DNA of 64,000 nucleotides, from positions 1 through 64,000 of the forward strand of contig NZ_JANIPJ010000023.1 in assembly GCF_024623455.1 (NCBI RefSeq), given 5' to 3'. Source of the stretch: Paenibacillus soyae (GTDB lineage: Bacteria > Bacillota > Bacilli > Paenibacillales > Paenibacillaceae). Below the pieces are notes generated by a model that did no database searches, was not told the DNA's origin, and saw only the letters and a program-made list of their open reading frames with translations. The stretch's first letter is position 1. The number at the start of each line of letters is the position of its first letter. The position numbers and the translations under genes were made by a program. Below are positions 24,532-33,430 of the stretch, piece by piece.

Positions 24532-24559
24532 GGCAGGCGGAGATTTCATGTCAATAGGA

Positions 24560-24597
24560 GGAGCCCAAGCACAGCAGCGTGCTTGGGCTCCTTTTTT
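24560..24597 (+). terminator. Strong Rho-independent terminator
   Basis: GGAGCCCAAGCAC (24560-24572) pairs perfectly with GTGCTTGGGCTCC (24579-24591), six-base loop, then six T. It ends the coiled-coil operon and faces the convergent coat-protein operon. Confidence 0.92.
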
Positions 24598-24611
24598 GCC
24601 TGAAAGACGTC

Positions 24612-24908
24612 CTAATTGGGCAACTTAAGCGCCGTATCGATGTTCTGCAGGTTGAGCCGGGCCTGCTCCTGCGGATTCCAAGGATGATAAAGCCCGTTGT
24701 CGATCATGTAGGCCAAAATTTGTTCATGCGTATCGATCGCCTCGTCCAGCTGTTTGATCAGGATGGCCTTCACTTCCGGGGTTCCGGCTTCCGTCACGGC
24801 CGCGGCGTAATTGCGAACGCCGGACTTGGCGGCGATTAGGAAATCCATGGCGATGACCTGATCGGTCAGCACGTTCATGCCCGTTAAATTTTCGATTATC
24901 GTATTCAT
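24612..24908 (-). CDS. CotF-like spore coat protein
   Basis: 98 residues with the ferritin-like helical pattern of the CotF family: IAMDFLIAAKSGVRNYAAAV followed by TEAGTPEVKAILIKQLDEAI and the C-terminal GLYHPWNPQEQARLNLQN. CotF-type proteins are components of the spore coat. It is the last gene of a five-gene minus-strand operon and is paralogous to the CotF-like gene at 26280-26666. Confidence 0.85.
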   Translation of the reverse strand: MNTIIENLTGMNVLTDQVIAMDFLIAAKSGVRNYAAAVTEAGTPEVKAILIKQLDEAIDTHEQILAYMIDNGLYHPWNPQEQARLNLQNIDTALKLPN

Positions 24909-24924
24909 GGTTCCACTCTCCTGA

Positions 24925-25116
24925 CTAAGTCGCTTTCGAAAGAATCGTCTCCAGCTCTTGCAACTGACGCGTCGTCACGTCGACATCCTGCTGCAGAATT
25001 TGTTTGAGAGCAGGATCGGATACGAGCGCCCGCATCGTCTTTGATTTTGTCAAACAGACGGCTTTGAACGCGGCGATCTCCTGTACTTCGAGCGTTTCGT
25101 GCAAGGCGTATGTCAT
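24925..25116 (-). CDS. Small coat-associated protein (pairs with CotF)
   Basis: 63 residues. LHETLEVQEIAAFKAVCLTK and a C-terminal helix (LKQILQQDVDVTTRQLQELE) match the small protein commonly encoded beside CotF-type genes, and match the gene product at 26681-26920 along most of its length. ATG 25116 has GGAGG 11 bases upstream. It lies 16 bp before the CotF-like gene, so the two probably form a coat complex. Confidence 0.75.
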   Translation of the reverse strand: MTYALHETLEVQEIAAFKAVCLTKSKTMRALVSDPALKQILQQDVDVTTRQLQELETILSKAT

Positions 25117-25146
25117 GGTGATAAGCACCTCCCGAGGTTGGTTGAT

Positions 25147-26283
25147 TTACGGCTTCAGGACGACTTTAATGCAGTTGTCCTGCCGCGTGTCGAAAATTTC
25201 GTACCCGCGCTTCGCCTCGCTTAGCGGGATTACGTGCGTAATGACGTCGCCCGGATCCACCTTGCCGGTATCGATCAGCTCATACATATACGGCATGTAG
25301 TGGATAACCGGAGCTTGTCCCGTCTTGACGGTGATGTTGCGCTGGAAAATGTCGCCGAGCGGGAAGCCGTTGTATCGTCCGCCGTATACGCCGGTCACTT
25401 GAATCGTGCCGCCCTTGCGCACGCATTGGGAGGCGATCACGATACCGCCCATCGCACCGCCGTGCAGCTTGAGGCCGGAGGCCAGCGACTCCATCGGCGT
25501 CATCTTGCCGCTCATGCCCGAGCAATCGATGACGACGTCGGCGCCGCCCTTCGTCATCTCCTTCAAATGCATGCCTACGTTTTCGTACTGCTCCGTATTA
25601 ACGATCTCCGTCTTATTCGTTTTCTTCGAATGCTGCAAGCGGTAATCCAGCGTGTCTACGGCGATAACTCGTTTCGCTCCCTTGAGCCAGCTGAATTTTT
25701 GAGCCAGCAAGCCTACCGGTCCGCACCCGATGACAATGACCGTATCGCCGTCCTTGACGCCTGCGTTATCGACACTCCAGTAAGCGGTTGTCATCGCGTC
25801 GGCTATCAGGCACAGCTTCTCGTCGGGAACCTCGCAGCTTTCGGGAATTTTGAAATGTGTGAAGTTGGCGAACGGCACGCGCAAATATTCCGCTTGACCG
25901 CCCGGGTAACCGCCGGTCGTGCCCGAATAACCGAAGTAAGCGCCCATATCTCCGTTATCGTTCGAATTGTCGCACTGGCTTTCGAGATGATTCTGGCAAT
26001 ACCAGCAGGAACCACAGCTAATATTGAACGGGATGACGACGCGATCGCCTTTCTTCAGCTTGGTGACGCCCGGGCCGACTTCCTCCACGATTCCCATCGG
26101 CTCATGACCGATGACGTAGTCCTCCTGCAAATTCGGGATCATGCCGTGAATCAGATGAAGATCTGAGCCGCATATGGCGGTAGTGGTCAATCGGACAATC
26201 ATATCATCCGGCTTCACGATTTTCGGGTCCGGCACTTCCTTGACGACAACGTTTTTGATGCCTTGGTACGTCACGGCTTTCAT
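25147..26283 (-). CDS. Zinc-dependent alcohol dehydrogenase (formaldehyde dehydrogenase-like)
   Basis: 378 residues, a full-length medium-chain dehydrogenase. Catalytic zinc ligands in [10 protein letters not shown] (Cys about 38) and YVIGHEPMG (His-Glu), the structural zinc loop [15 protein letters not shown] (about 90-104), and the NAD-binding GCGPVGLLA (about 186). It resembles glutathione-independent formaldehyde and related NAD-linked dehydrogenases; the substrate is not certain. Its ATG overlaps the stop of the upstream CotF-like gene (ATGA). Its position inside a coat-protein operon suggests action during sporulation or in the spore. Confidence 0.9.
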   Translation of the reverse strand: MKAVTYQGIKNVVVKEVPDPKIVKPDDMIVRLTTTAICGSDLHLIHGMIPNLQEDYVIGHEPMGIVEEVGPGVTKLKKGDRVVIPFNISCGSCWYCQNHLESQCDNSNDNGDMGAYFGYSGTTGGYPGGQAEYLRVPFANFTHFKIPESCEVPDEKLCLIADAMTTAYWSVDNAGVKDGDTVIVIGCGPVGLLAQKFSWLKGAKRVIAVDTLDYRLQHSKKTNKTEIVNTEQYENVGMHLKEMTKGGADVVIDCSGMSGKMTPMESLASGLKLHGGAMGGIVIASQCVRKGGTIQVTGVYGGRYNGFPLGDIFQRNITVKTGQAPVIHYMPYMYELIDTGKVDPGDVITHVIPLSEAKRGYEIFDTRQDNCIKVVLKP

Positions 26284-26666
26284 GCTTGATGCCCTCCCAT
26301 TTGCTCATCCGGCGTACGGTCGAACATGCCCTTGCGGGAAGTGTCCTCCGGGAAAAGCTTCCACTGCGCGATTTGAACCGTCTGCTCCGCGCTCAGCATA
26401 TCAAGCTGGAATTGCTCCTGAAGCTCGTAGGGATGGAACCATTTCTTGCGAACCATGAGCTCGGCGATTTCCGTATGCAGCGCAATCGCTTGATGCAGTT
26501 GCGAACGAAGCAGCGCCCTGGCATCAGGGGAAGCCGTTTCTGTGATCGCGAACGCCAAATTACGAACGCCTTCTTTTACGCGGATCAGAAAGTCCGCGGC
26601 GAACGTCATGTCCGCCATCTCCGGCATGTTCAGCCCGTTCGCGGGGTCTAGATAATCCAGTTTCAT
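26280..26666 (-). CDS. CotF-like spore coat protein
   Basis: 128 residues with the same ferritin-like pattern as the 24.6 kb copy: [40 protein letters not shown] and [15 protein letters not shown]. It carries an extra ~30-residue C-terminal tail ([20 protein letters not shown]). It lies 14 bp behind the small partner gene and its stop overlaps the start of the dehydrogenase. Confidence 0.85.
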   Translation of the reverse strand: MKLDYLDPANGLNMPEMADMTFAADFLIRVKEGVRNLAFAITETASPDARALLRSQLHQAIALHTEIAELMVRKKWFHPYELQEQFQLDMLSAEQTVQIAQWKLFPEDTSRKGMFDRTPDEQMGGHQA

Positions 26667-26680
26667 CGCAATGGTTCACC

Positions 26681-26920
26681 TCAATTTAGAATGGGATCGG
26701 GACGACGTTCCAGGAGTGGGGCGTTGAAGGGGGCTCTCTTATAAAGAGCTTGCAAATCAGCTAACGCTTGGATGCTCTGCTCAACATCCTTCTGCATAAG
26801 CTGCTTCAGCTCCTGATCGAATACGAGTCCTTGCATTAATTTCGATTTGGATAGACATAACGTTTTGAAGTTGATGATTTCGTGCAGGTCCAGCGCTTCG
26901 TGCGGCGCTAATGGTTTCAT
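26681..26920 (-). CDS. Small coat-associated protein (pairs with CotF)
   Basis: 79 residues. LHEIINFKTLCLSKSKLMQG and LKQLMQKDVEQSIQALADLQ match the 63-residue protein at 24925-25116, with an extra Pro/Arg-rich C-terminus. ATG 26920 follows GGGGGGTG at 5 bases; the longer frame upstream is not protein-like. It is the first gene of the five-gene coat/dehydrogenase operon. Confidence 0.75.
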   Translation of the reverse strand: MKPLAPHEALDLHEIINFKTLCLSKSKLMQGLVFDQELKQLMQKDVEQSIQALADLQALYKRAPFNAPLLERRPDPILN

Positions 26921-27070
26921 TTTTGTCACCCCCCAATTAACAATAGAGGTATTTTTTGTTTTGCCGGATGTTATATACCTCTTGGATCGAAATATTTTGT
27001 TCCGCATGCCGAAACCGGTTTTAGGCAGGGATTTACTGGCGGCCAACGAAAATAAAGGGAGGAAGGAGCA

Positions 27071-27604
27071 GTGAGGCAAGACATGACAGCATTTGTTTTT
27101 CCAACGATCGACACAGAGAGGCTGACTCTTCGGCTGCTCACGCTAGAGGATGCGCCGGCGGTTTATCGCCATTTCTCCCAAGCAGAAGTGACGCGCTTTA
27201 TGGATATTCCCCCTTGCAAGGATATGCGGGAGGCGGAAGACATCATCCAATTTCACATCGACGATTCGGGGTGCCGATGGGGACTATTCGACAGAGAGAC
27301 GGGGCAGCTGGCCGGGACCTGCGGCTATCATTGCTGGGTGTCGGGGCCGGAAGCTAGGGCCGAGATCGGCTTTGACTTGTCGACAGCTTATTGGGGACAA
27401 GGGCTGATGGGGGAAGCACTGCGGCCCGTGTTAGAGCTCGGCTTCACCAGGATGGGACTGGAGCGGGTAGAGGCGACCGTCGAACCGGGGAATGTGAGAT
27501 CCATTCGGCTGCTAGAGAAGCTGGGCTTCCACCGTCACGAAGAGCCCGTGCAAAATCTGATTTATTTCGACCTGAAGCGCAAGGACATTCATTATGGAGC
27601 ATGA
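27071..27604 (+). CDS. GNAT family N-acetyltransferase (RimJ/RimL-like)
   Basis: 177 residues. IDTERLTLRLLTLEDAPAVY at the start, the acetyl-CoA loop AYWGQGLMGEALRPVLELGF and GNVRSIRLLEKLGFHRHEE are typical of the protein-acetylating branch. The GTG at 27071 has GGGAGG at 7 bases; ATG 27083 is an alternative. It overlaps the AraC-type regulator by 11 bp, so both are made from one message. Confidence 0.88.
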   Translation: MRQDMTAFVFPTIDTERLTLRLLTLEDAPAVYRHFSQAEVTRFMDIPPCKDMREAEDIIQFHIDDSGCRWGLFDRETGQLAGTCGYHCWVSGPEARAEIGFDLSTAYWGQGLMGEALRPVLELGFTRMGLERVEATVEPGNVRSIRLLEKLGFHRHEEPVQNLIYFDLKRKDIHYGA

Positions 27605-28520
27605 CTATGAATCCCGCGTCAGAATGGTGCTCCAATACATAGAAGAGAACAGCCATCGCAAGCTGAGCCTGGACGAGCTGGCGAGAACGGCTAGCTTCTC
27701 CAAATACCATTTCGCCCGCGTTTTTGCCGCTGTTACCGGCGAGACGCCGGCAGCGTACGTGAACAGGGTTCGCGTTCGCAAGGCTGCCCGCTTGCTATCC
27801 CAGACGGATAGGCAGGTGCTCGATATCGCCGGCGATTGCGGCTTCGAGTCGTTGTCGGCCTTTCACGCGCAGTTCAAGAAGCATTACGGCATGCCGCCCG
27901 GAGAGGCGAGGACAGGCGCTCTGGAACAAAACCGCAAGGAGGAGGAAGCTTCCCGCAATATTCAGGAAGCCTCCCCGGCCGGCGATCTCTATAATCGGGT
28001 GAGGAGCAGCCCGCTTGCCAAGCGGGCATGGGACTGCGCGGTGGAGATTTGCGAGCTGACGGATCGCGAGGTTGCTTGCGTCCGTCATGTCGGCAGCTAT
28101 CTGGATACCGCGCCGGCATGGAGCAAGCTTGGGCAATGGGCGCGGAGGCAGGGATTAACGCCGGAGAGGCAACGCTTTATCGGCGTTTCGCTCGACGACG
28201 GTTATCTCGTTGACGAATATGCATGCCGCTATGACGCTTGCGTCAGCTTGCCTGCGGGGTTCGCTAAGGGCGGACATGATGGGGATGTCGGCTTCAAGCT
28301 TCTTCCCGGCGGCCTATATGCCCGTTACAGCTACTACGGCTCCTCGGCGCAATTCGTGCTTGCTTACGAGACGATGTTCCGTCTCTGGCTGCCGGGCAGC
28401 GGGTACGAGCCGGACGACCGGCCTTGCCAAGAATGGCTAAGGAACGATCCTGCAATGGATCCGGAAGGGAAATGCAAAGTGGATCTATACGTGCCAATTC
28501 GGAAGGCTGTTTTGTCATGA
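27594..28520 (+). CDS. AraC family regulator with GyrI-like effector domain
   Basis: 308 residues. N-terminal AraC DNA-binding domain with two helix-turn-helix units (LDELARTASFSKYHFARVFA and VLDIAGDCGFESLSAFHAQF), a charged linker, and a C-terminal GyrI/Rob-type small-molecule-binding domain (VACVRHVGSYLDTAPAWSKL ... CKVDLYVPI). This is the SoxS/Rob/BmrR-like layout that senses drugs or metabolites. It is probably the regulator of its own operon (27071-31442). Confidence 0.9.
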   Translation: MEHDYESRVRMVLQYIEENSHRKLSLDELARTASFSKYHFARVFAAVTGETPAAYVNRVRVRKAARLLSQTDRQVLDIAGDCGFESLSAFHAQFKKHYGMPPGEARTGALEQNRKEEEASRNIQEASPAGDLYNRVRSSPLAKRAWDCAVEICELTDREVACVRHVGSYLDTAPAWSKLGQWARRQGLTPERQRFIGVSLDDGYLVDEYACRYDACVSLPAGFAKGGHDGDVGFKLLPGGLYARYSYYGSSAQFVLAYETMFRLWLPGSGYEPDDRPCQEWLRNDPAMDPEGKCKVDLYVPIRKAVLS

Positions 28521-28536
28521 TGGGGGAGGGAACGAG

Positions 28537-30006
28537 TTGAGCCATATACTCGGCACTATACAATGGGAAGGACGCCAAGCGGAATTGGATCAGCTGCTTA
28601 ACTGCGTCGAGGTCCGCGAGCAGCCGATCGAGCAGGGCTTCGAAGCGGAGGTCGTGAGGCTTGAATCGGAAGCGGGAGGCTATGTCCTCAAAATCTGGAA
28701 CAAAAGCTCAAGGCCGGACGTCGGCTTCCAGTTTCGTTTGTTAAGCGGTCTCTATTCGCATGGAACGCAGGTCTCCCGGCCGATTGCGTGGGGCTTTAAC
28801 GATAGAGGCGAGCCGGTTCTTCTGACAGCCTACCATGGAGCACCCGTGACAATCGTCGACGAGAAGAAAATGTCCCAGGCGGCGAAGATACTCTTCCATA
28901 TTCATCGCTTCCGGATTAATGACGAGTCGCTGCGGCTCGGCTTGCCCGATTACGATTTTAACGGGTACTTTCTCCCCGGGCTTCAGGAGGATTCGGATAT
29001 GGAGAAGCTCGTGAGAGTGGTAACGAAGTCATTCCCTATCCAAAAGACCTCGTTGGTCCATGGCGACTTTCATCTCCGCAATCTAGTGGAGGAGAACGAT
29101 TGCCTCACAATGATTGACTGGACGAACGGTCAGCTGGGTGATCCCCGTTACGATCTGGCATGGGCAGTCGTGCTGCAGAAGCTGTATGTGTCCGCTAAGC
29201 ATGCGGACGTCTTTCTGTCCGTTTATATGCTCGAGAAGGAGATTCCTGGGGACGAGCTGGATGCATTCGAAGCGCTCGCGTTCTGCCGCTGGGTGCTTCT
29301 TATGAGACAAGGACATGCGCCCAAAGCTCGCGGAGCGCAGGAGCGCGCGGCCGGGATGATGAAGCAAAATCCTTACCTGAAGGAGCTGCGGCTCCCCGAA
29401 TTTGCGAAGAAACCAGACGTTTGGAGCGGTGAAGGCATGAACATGGAGGCCCTATTTGCGGAGTTCCCCCGGCTCGAGTCGGGCGGGCTTATTCTGAAGA
29501 GGATCGAGGAGCGGCATCTGGACGAGCTTTTCGACATCTACAGCAACGACCGCGTCTTCGATTATTGCGGCATTATTCCGAAGCATAACAAGACGACGGT
29601 GAAAAGCATGATCGGACACTTCGACCGGGATTACAACAAGCGGACCCGGGTGAAATGGGGGATATTCGCCTCGGACGAGCCCGAGAGTCTGCTTGGCATT
29701 ATGGAAGCGTTCGATTGGAACCAGAAGGTGAACATGGTGACGGTCGGTTACTTCCTGGCGGAATCGAGCTGGGGCAGAGGGGTCGCGACGAACGCGCTTG
29801 GTCTGCTCGTCCGCTTCCTATTCGAGGAAGCGAACGTGAACCGCATCCAGGCGGAAGTGATGCCTGGGAACGAATCGTCGAAGCGCGTCCTTCTGAAGAA
29901 CGGCTTCGTCCGGGAAGGACTGCTTCGCCAAGCTTCGTTCTGGTCGGGCAAGGGCGTCGTCGATTTGGAAGTGTACGGTCTATTGAGAGGGGAGTTCGAG
30001 GGGTGA
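28537..30006 (+). CDS. Fusion of aminoglycoside-phosphotransferase-like kinase and GNAT acetyltransferase
   Basis: 489 residues. Residues ~1-290 are an APH/choline-kinase fold (VVRLESEAGGYVLKIWNK; catalytic loop HGDFHLRN; metal-binding MIDWTNGQLGDPRYDLAW). Residues ~315-489 are a complete GNAT domain (LILKRIEERHLDELF, the acetyl-CoA loop ESSWGRGVATNALGLLV, PGNESSKRVLLKNGF). The order kinase-acetylase is the reverse of the AAC(6')-APH(2'') drug enzyme. The substrate is unknown and resistance cannot be claimed. TTG 28537 is preceded by GGGGAGGG. The stop overlaps the next gene's GTG (GTGA). Confidence 0.88.
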   Translation: MSHILGTIQWEGRQAELDQLLNCVEVREQPIEQGFEAEVVRLESEAGGYVLKIWNKSSRPDVGFQFRLLSGLYSHGTQVSRPIAWGFNDRGEPVLLTAYHGAPVTIVDEKKMSQAAKILFHIHRFRINDESLRLGLPDYDFNGYFLPGLQEDSDMEKLVRVVTKSFPIQKTSLVHGDFHLRNLVEENDCLTMIDWTNGQLGDPRYDLAWAVVLQKLYVSAKHADVFLSVYMLEKEIPGDELDAFEALAFCRWVLLMRQGHAPKARGAQERAAGMMKQNPYLKELRLPEFAKKPDVWSGEGMNMEALFAEFPRLESGGLILKRIEERHLDELFDIYSNDRVFDYCGIIPKHNKTTVKSMIGHFDRDYNKRTRVKWGIFASDEPESLLGIMEAFDWNQKVNMVTVGYFLAESSWGRGVATNALGLLVRFLFEEANVNRIQAEVMPGNESSKRVLLKNGFVREGLLRQASFWSGKGVVDLEVYGLLRGEFEG

Positions 30007-31442
30007 CGCGAGCGACGGAAAACGTACGATCGATCCCAAGAGACCGGTGCGAGAACCACGGGTTGCCGGAGCAGCGGCAGCTCGCGGTCAACAGCTTCAT
30101 GCTACTGCAGAACGGGCATGTGACGGCCGAATTTTGGCGGGAGCCTTATCGGAGCACCAGTCCGCAGCTGCTATACTCCCTTAGCAAGAGCTTTACTTCC
30201 ATCGGGGTCGGCATCGCCTGGGATGAAGGCCGTCTTCGACTAGAGGATTCCGTCATCTCCTTCTTTCCGGATAAGCTGCCGGAAGACGTCTCCCCCAACC
30301 TCGCCAAAATGACGGTGCGTCATCTGCTAGGCATGAATGCCGGTCATGAAGGCAATATTTACGCGGAGGTGGCGCGGGAGGAGGACTGGATCAAGGCCTT
30401 CTTGGCCATGGACGTGGAGCATGAGCCCGGCACCCATTACCGCTACAGCACGCATTCGACGTATATGCTGGCGGCGATTATCGAGCGGATCACGGGAGAG
30501 AGCTTGGTCGGTTATTTGATGCCCCGATTGTTCGAGCCGCTGGGAATCGACAGACCGGCTTGGGAGACATGCCCGAAGGGCGTCACCGCCGGAGGGATGG
30601 GGCTCAGCATCAGGACGGAGGACATCGCGAAGTTCGGTCAAATGCTTCTGAACAAAGGAACGTACGAAGGTCGGCGGATCGTGTCCGAAGCCTATATCGA
30701 TATGGCGACGCGCGAGCAAAGCGATAACCGCGCCGCGGCAAGCCCGGGCCGCATCGATTCCGCGCAGGGCTACGGCTATCAATTCCATCTGTGCCGCCGC
30801 GGGGCGTACAGAGGGGACGGCTCCTTCGGACAGCTTTGCTTGGTGGCGCCGAACGCGAACATCGTCATTGCCGCCACCTCCAGCTTCTCTTCCATGCAGC
30901 AGCTGCAGACGCTGCTCGATCTGATCGATGTCTGCATACTGGATCGGCTCGATGCAGGGAGACGCTGCTATGATCACGGCGAGCGCGAGCTTATTCATGA
31001 GCTCAAGAGACTGTCGCGGGCTGCTCTGCCGGCCATTCGGCCGGTCCCGGACGGAGCGCCTTCCGTCCATGGGAGACGCTATCGCATGCAAGAGAACCCA
31101 GAGCGCCTGGCAGAAATCGCGTTCTTCGCATCAGGGGATAGGCTGGAGCTAGTGTTGATCGGCGCGGATCCGCATCGGGAACGCCGGCTTTCGTTCGATT
31201 TTCGCCAGCCGGTGTTTGGGGAGGACCTATTCGTCAAAGATCTCTCCGAGCACCGCCAGGACGTCGCGGCCTATGCGGCTTGGGAAGATGCGCGGACGCT
31301 TAAGCTGACGCTCTACTATATCGAGACGCCTTACGTCATTACCTATGCGATCGCCTTCGAGGGCGAGACGATCCGCCTTCATTTCCATATCAACGTGTCG
31401 CTGACGTTATCGGATTACCAGACGAGCGGCACATTGTGTTAA
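30003..31442 (+). CDS. Serine hydrolase (class C beta-lactamase-like)
   Basis: 479 residues. The catalytic SxxK is in YSLSKSFTSIG (about residue 60), the YxN-equivalent in YRYSTHSTYMLAAI, followed by the usual LFEPLGID and GGMGLSIRTEDIAKFGQML. A C-terminal ~130-residue beta-rich domain is extra. There is no signal peptide, so it is probably a cytoplasmic esterase or peptidase rather than a secreted beta-lactamase. The real start is GTG 30003 (AGGGGAG at 8 bases), overlapping the preceding stop; a longer open frame to 29655 is out-of-frame read-through of the fusion gene. Confidence 0.85.
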   Translation: MTRATENVRSIPRDRCENHGLPEQRQLAVNSFMLLQNGHVTAEFWREPYRSTSPQLLYSLSKSFTSIGVGIAWDEGRLRLEDSVISFFPDKLPEDVSPNLAKMTVRHLLGMNAGHEGNIYAEVAREEDWIKAFLAMDVEHEPGTHYRYSTHSTYMLAAIIERITGESLVGYLMPRLFEPLGIDRPAWETCPKGVTAGGMGLSIRTEDIAKFGQMLLNKGTYEGRRIVSEAYIDMATREQSDNRAAASPGRIDSAQGYGYQFHLCRRGAYRGDGSFGQLCLVAPNANIVIAATSSFSSMQQLQTLLDLIDVCILDRLDAGRRCYDHGERELIHELKRLSRAALPAIRPVPDGAPSVHGRRYRMQENPERLAEIAFFASGDRLELVLIGADPHRERRLSFDFRQPVFGEDLFVKDLSEHRQDVAAYAAWEDARTLKLTLYYIETPYVITYAIAFEGETIRLHFHINVSLTLSDYQTSGTLC

Positions 31443-31478
31443 AGTACAAGGATACGGAAGCAGGAAGAGGGGACAAGC

Positions 31479-31730
31479 ATGAATCATACGGCGGAGGAAG
31501 TAGCGGCTTGGATGTTCGGCGAGATGAGGAACGCGGGCATTCTATATCAGGCCGATGCGGTCGAGCATATCCGGAAGAACTTCGGCGAGCATTTCATTTA
31601 CGTGAACGAGAAGGGGCATGCCTCCATCGACAAAGAAGTGAAGAAGGCGTTCAAGAAGCTGCACGGCGGCAAGGCGGCTTGGGATCGGGATGCGTTCTTC
31701 TGGGGATGGACGTCGGCCATCAAGACGTAA
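31479..31730 (+). CDS. Small protein, DUF6953-like
   Basis: 83 residues, soluble. TAEEVAAWMFGEMRNAGILY, FGEHFIYVNEKGHASIDKEV and a Trp-rich end (DAFFWGWTSAIKT) match a small domain family of unknown function (DUF6953, from memory). ATG 31479 follows AAGAGGGG. It lies 36 bp after the serine hydrolase and before a strong terminator, so it ends that operon. Confidence 0.65.
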   Translation: MNHTAEEVAAWMFGEMRNAGILYQADAVEHIRKNFGEHFIYVNEKGHASIDKEVKKAFKKLHGGKAAWDRDAFFWGWTSAIKT

Positions 31731-31731
31731 G

Positions 31732-31762
31732 GAGCAGGACCAACAGGTCTTGCTCTTTTTTT
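31732..31762 (+). terminator. Rho-independent terminator
   Basis: GAGCAGGACC (31732-31741) pairs with GGTCTTGCTC (31746-31755) with one G-T wobble, four-base loop, then seven T. Ends the 27-31.7 kb operon before ger operon 2. Confidence 0.88.
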
Positions 31763-31846
31763 ATGACGCGAGAGAAATTTTGATACAGAATGCTATTTTT
31801 GGAAAAAACAAAAGGTATCGCGCAAAACGAAGGAGGGGACCGCGGA

Positions 31847-33430
31847 ATGAAACTCAAAGCATGGGTTGGTCAGCTGTTCGGCGAATCGCAGCTTGCGAAT
31901 GCGTCTTCCGAGCCTTCATCCTCCGCGCCGACGCCGCTGCTGGAGTCGCTGCAATCCAATTTGGCGCAAATTCGGCAGGCGCTGGGAGACAGCGGCGATA
32001 TCGTCATCCGGGAGTTTAAGGCAGGCAAGACGCAGGGCATTCCCGCAGCCTTGATCTATACGGACGGCTTGACCGACTCGGCGAAGGTGCAGGATATGGT
32101 CATGCGCCCCCTGATGCTGGCGACGGACGAGCATATCGATCTCCGTAATGAGACGACGGAGCGGGTGAAAAACCAGCTGCTGACGATCGGCGACGTCACG
32201 GACATCGATCAGTTCCAAACGCTGTACGGCTCATTGCTCGCGGGGGACACGGTCATTCTGTTCGAGGGGGCGGCAACCGCGCTTGCTCTGGACGCGCGGG
32301 GCTGGAAGGAGCGAAGCGTCGACGAGCCCACGACGCAGGCGACGATACGCGGACCGAAGGAAGGCTTTACCGAGACGATCAAGACGAATATCGGCTTGCT
32401 CCGGCGCAAGATCAAATCGACGGACATGCGCATCGAGCTTCAGAAGATCGGCCGATTGTCCCAGACGGACGTCGCTCTCGTATATATAAACGGTTTGGCG
32501 GAGGAGTCCGTGCTGGGGCAGCTGAGACATCGGCTGAAACATATCGATATTGACGCGGTATTCGAGTCCGGCAATATCGAGGAATTCATCCAGGACGACA
32601 CGATCTCCTTCTTCCCGACGATTCTGAACACGGAGAGGCCGGACGTCATCGCGGCGGGCCTCGTCGAAGGCCGGGTCGCCATCATCGTGGACGGCACGCC
32701 GTTCGTTCTGCTTGTTCCGGCGTTATTCACGCATTTCATGCAGTCGCCGGACGACTATTATCAGCGGGCCGATATCGCGACGCTGATCCGCATGCTGCGG
32801 CTCATCGCTTTTTTCCTGGCTTTGCTCGCGCCGTCCATTTATATCGCGATTACCTCCTTTCACCAGGAGATGCTTCCGAGCCCGCTCTTGATCAGCCTGA
32901 CGGCCGCGCGCTCGGGCGTGCCGTTCCCGGTTTTCGTCGAAGCGTTCGTCATGGAATTGACGTTCGAGCTGCTGCGCGAAGCGGGACTTCGCATGCCCAA
33001 AGCGATCGGCCAAGCGATCTCGATCGTCGGTGCGCTCGTGCTCGGCGAAGCCGCCGTGCAGGCCGGGCTGGTCTCGCCGGCGATGGTCATCGTCGTCTCG
33101 CTTACGGCCATTACGACGTTCGTCATTCCGTCTATCAGCCTGGCCGTTCCCATTCGCATCTTGCGGTTTATGCTGATGGGACTTTCGGCGATGTTCGGCT
33201 TGTACGGCATTTTTATCGGCATTGTGTATATTATGCTCCATTTGAACACGCTGCGTTCGTTCGGCGTGCCTTACCTGAAGCCTTACGCGCCGTTCGTTCT
33301 GGGCGATCAGAAGGACGGCGTGTTGTTCCGGGTGCCGGTATGGGCCATGTTCCTGCGGTCGTTCGCCGTGGCGAAACGCAATATCGTGCGCCAGCGGCCG
33401 CAGCAAACCCGGGAGCGTGGGGAGGGATGA
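31847..33430 (+). CDS. GerA family spore germination protein (A subunit)
   Basis: 527 residues. Hydrophilic N-terminal half with NTERPDVIAAGLVEGRVAIIV, then about five membrane helices (LRLIAFFLALLAPSIYIAIT, FVEAFVMELTFELLREAGLR) and a basic C-terminus. ATG 31847 follows GGAGGGG. It is the first gene of a second germinant receptor operon with gene order A-C-D-B; its stop overlaps the C-subunit start (ATGA). It is clearly a paralogue of, not identical to, the A subunit at 11.3 kb. Confidence 0.93.
   Translation: MKLKAWVGQLFGESQLANASSEPSSSAPTPLLESLQSNLAQIRQALGDSGDIVIREFKAGKTQGIPAALIYTDGLTDSAKVQDMVMRPLMLATDEHIDLRNETTERVKNQLLTIGDVTDIDQFQTLYGSLLAGDTVILFEGAATALALDARGWKERSVDEPTTQATIRGPKEGFTETIKTNIGLLRRKIKSTDMRIELQKIGRLSQTDVALVYINGLAEESVLGQLRHRLKHIDIDAVFESGNIEEFIQDDTISFFPTILNTERPDVIAAGLVEGRVAIIVDGTPFVLLVPALFTHFMQSPDDYYQRADIATLIRMLRLIAFFLALLAPSIYIAITSFHQEMLPSPLLISLTAARSGVPFPVFVEAFVMELTFELLREAGLRMPKAIGQAISIVGALVLGEAAVQAGLVSPAMVIVVSLTAITTFVIPSISLAVPIRILRFMLMGLSAMFGLYGIFIGIVYIMLHLNTLRSFGVPYLKPYAPFVLGDQKDGVLFRVPVWAMFLRSFAVAKRNIVRQRPQQTRERGEG

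Noticed and set aside
29655-30002. N-terminal extension of the serine hydrolase
   Set aside because: It is an out-of-frame reading of the acetyltransferase domain; GTG 30003 has the ribosome site.
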